Assembly (NCBI GenBank): GCA_000499405.2
Contig: HG738138.1
Location: 13,145,208 to 13,209,207, forward strand
Length of the DNA: 64,000 nt
Source: Onchocerca volvulus
Lineage: Eukaryota > Nematoda > Chromadorea > Rhabditida > Onchocercidae
Reading direction: 5' to 3'
Positions 63,001 to 64,000 of this stretch are shown in pieces (position 1 is the stretch's first letter; every line of letters begins with the position of its first letter). The translations under genes were made by a program, and so were the position numbers. Under the pieces are notes generated by a model, which saw only the letters and a program-made list of their open reading frames with translations, was not told the DNA's origin and did not search any database.

Positions 63001-63958
63001 ATATACGAAGAGGACTGAAGATCTAAAGCTGTCAAAGATATTAAAGACGAAAATTGATACTGTAGGAAAAAAGAAAAAAAAATCTGATTATCACTGCAAA
63101 TGTTCAATTTTTTTGAATAAAAAATTATCGTTGATTCCTGTGTTTCAAAGTATAAAATCAACGGACTATTGTTGATCATATTTTTGTCTTGCATGCTTTG
63201 TTATACTTCAATTGACTTACCACAGTTAAATTCATAAAAATCGGTTGAAGGATTTGATTTAACATTTGCATCCGAACGTCCAACCGAAAATACATAACAT
63301 GTCATTTGTGTGCGATCATAATTGATACTTTTGCAATTCAGATTCTGGAAGCACAACGATATGCAATCCGATAAGGTAACACCCTGAGCAGAAGCAACTG
63401 GTTGACCTTCTATTTGACTACCAATGAAACGCTCGAAGGCTGCCTGCTGACGACAAGTCGAGGAACTGAGATCCGCTGTAATTTTTCGAAATCACTTAAA
63501 TTGATACCAAAATTCCATTTGTTATCTGAATTCAAAAGCTATCACTCTTTCCCAATAACATCCATTTATAACTTTTGAAACAACAATTCGTCTCCAAATT
63601 AAACTGAGAGAATTATTAATTTTTACCTAAAACTGCTTCATTAATTTTAGCCTTTGAACAGAAAGTTTAACATTCGAAAACTCACCAGCAACGCAAACAG
63701 GTTCGTAGTAATCCTTGCCCTGTAAATGACCTTGCTGATCGGCCCTAGAGAATGTATCCTCATCGCTCACGATGCAATTCTTTTCGGATGGACTAAATTC
63801 CACGGAACGACAGAATGTATTCAAGGAATCCAGACACTTTTGTAAACAGAATGATTCTTGCGCCTCAACAGATTGCGTATGGTCATAAAAGTGTATTTCA
63901 AAATTGGTCGTTTTTACGAAAACTAGGTTGCCACCCGCTTCGCCACATCGATTTTGAC
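60019..63958 (-). CDS. PAN/Apple-ZP domain transmembrane matrix protein (NOAH/NompA-like), 3' part
   Basis: Nine exons in phase: 63958-63686, 63475-63221, 62472-62276, 61977-61817, 61591-61361, 61009-60853, 60629-60463, 60326-60180, 60151-60019 (TGA). They give 572 residues; the first starts mid-codon, so the 5' end is outside the window. Order: PAN/Apple domain (RCGEAGG to ~90), second PAN (TCRQQAAF to DFYEFNC, ~94-176), ZP module from FGGMALCTNEG (~180) to ~440 with many Cys, furin-type site HGRRKRN (~444), spacer, membrane helix (IWFISSVVSVSVVCLVLSA, ~495-515) and a basic ~50-residue cytoplasmic tail. ZP proteins polymerise in apical extracellular matrix after cleavage at this site. PAN repeats directly before ZP are the plan of nematode NOAH-1/NOAH-2 and insect NompA, which attach epidermis, sensory endings and cuticle. 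LET-653 also has PAN+ZP, but I recall a mucin-like region between them, which is absent here. Confidence 0.88.
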
Positions 63959-64000
63959 CTAAAAAAATTAATTAAGTCAATCCCTTTCTTTTTTTCAGTT

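Overview
The window reads as nuclear DNA of a nematode, most likely a filarial or other spirurid (clade III) species. Genes are split into many short exons separated by A+T-rich introns of roughly 100-900 bases with consensus GT...TTTTCAG borders. Overall composition is about two-thirds A+T, with many poly-T/poly-A runs. Several products belong to families typical of nematodes: a PAN+ZP apical matrix protein, a secreted trehalase and a peptide-type GPCR. The species assignment is inference from composition and gene content only. No prokaryotic operon, CRISPR array or rRNA gene was seen, and no tRNA I could defend.

Layout. (1) 90-2477 (+): 3' part of a coiled-coil protein ending in a complete FYVE zinc finger (RUFY/EEA1 type), an early-endosome PI3P-binding protein. 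(2) 5421-11938 (+): a 17-exon gene for a roughly 710-residue basic, Ser-rich protein that I cannot name securely. (3) 11939-27763: about 16 kb with no convincing gene, only microsatellites, strand-asymmetric G+C-richer patches and short open frames near chance length. (4) 27764-30384 (+): a complete 5-exon gene for a ZCCHC24-like zinc-knuckle/3CxxC protein. (5) 34525-41592 (-): a weak candidate small gene (34525-35465) followed, 264 bases away on the same strand, by a well-supported rhodopsin-family GPCR with a 4.25-kb first intron. (6) 41593-53704: repeat-rich intergenic DNA holding a decayed Helitron protein remnant (48.7-49.3 kb), a large inverted repeat, a 250-base tandem duplication and TTA-rich low-complexity DNA. 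(7) 53705-57086 (-): a complete 11-exon secreted GH37 trehalase of 622 residues. (8) 60019-63958 (-): the 3' half of a PAN-PAN-ZP-transmembrane protein (NOAH/NompA-like), running off the right edge.

The genes do not form an obvious pathway. All exon models below were built by hand, using splice consensus plus reading-frame continuity. For the FYVE, 17-exon, zinc-knuckle, trehalase and ZP genes the phases match through the chain; in the GPCR the third extracellular loop is uncertain. I did not find a clearly new biological system. The observations most worth checking are the altered substrate-binding residues of the trehalase, the Helitron relic with its surrounding repeat cluster (one repeat also sits in an intron near 9 kb), and several exon-like segments in the long non-coding stretches.
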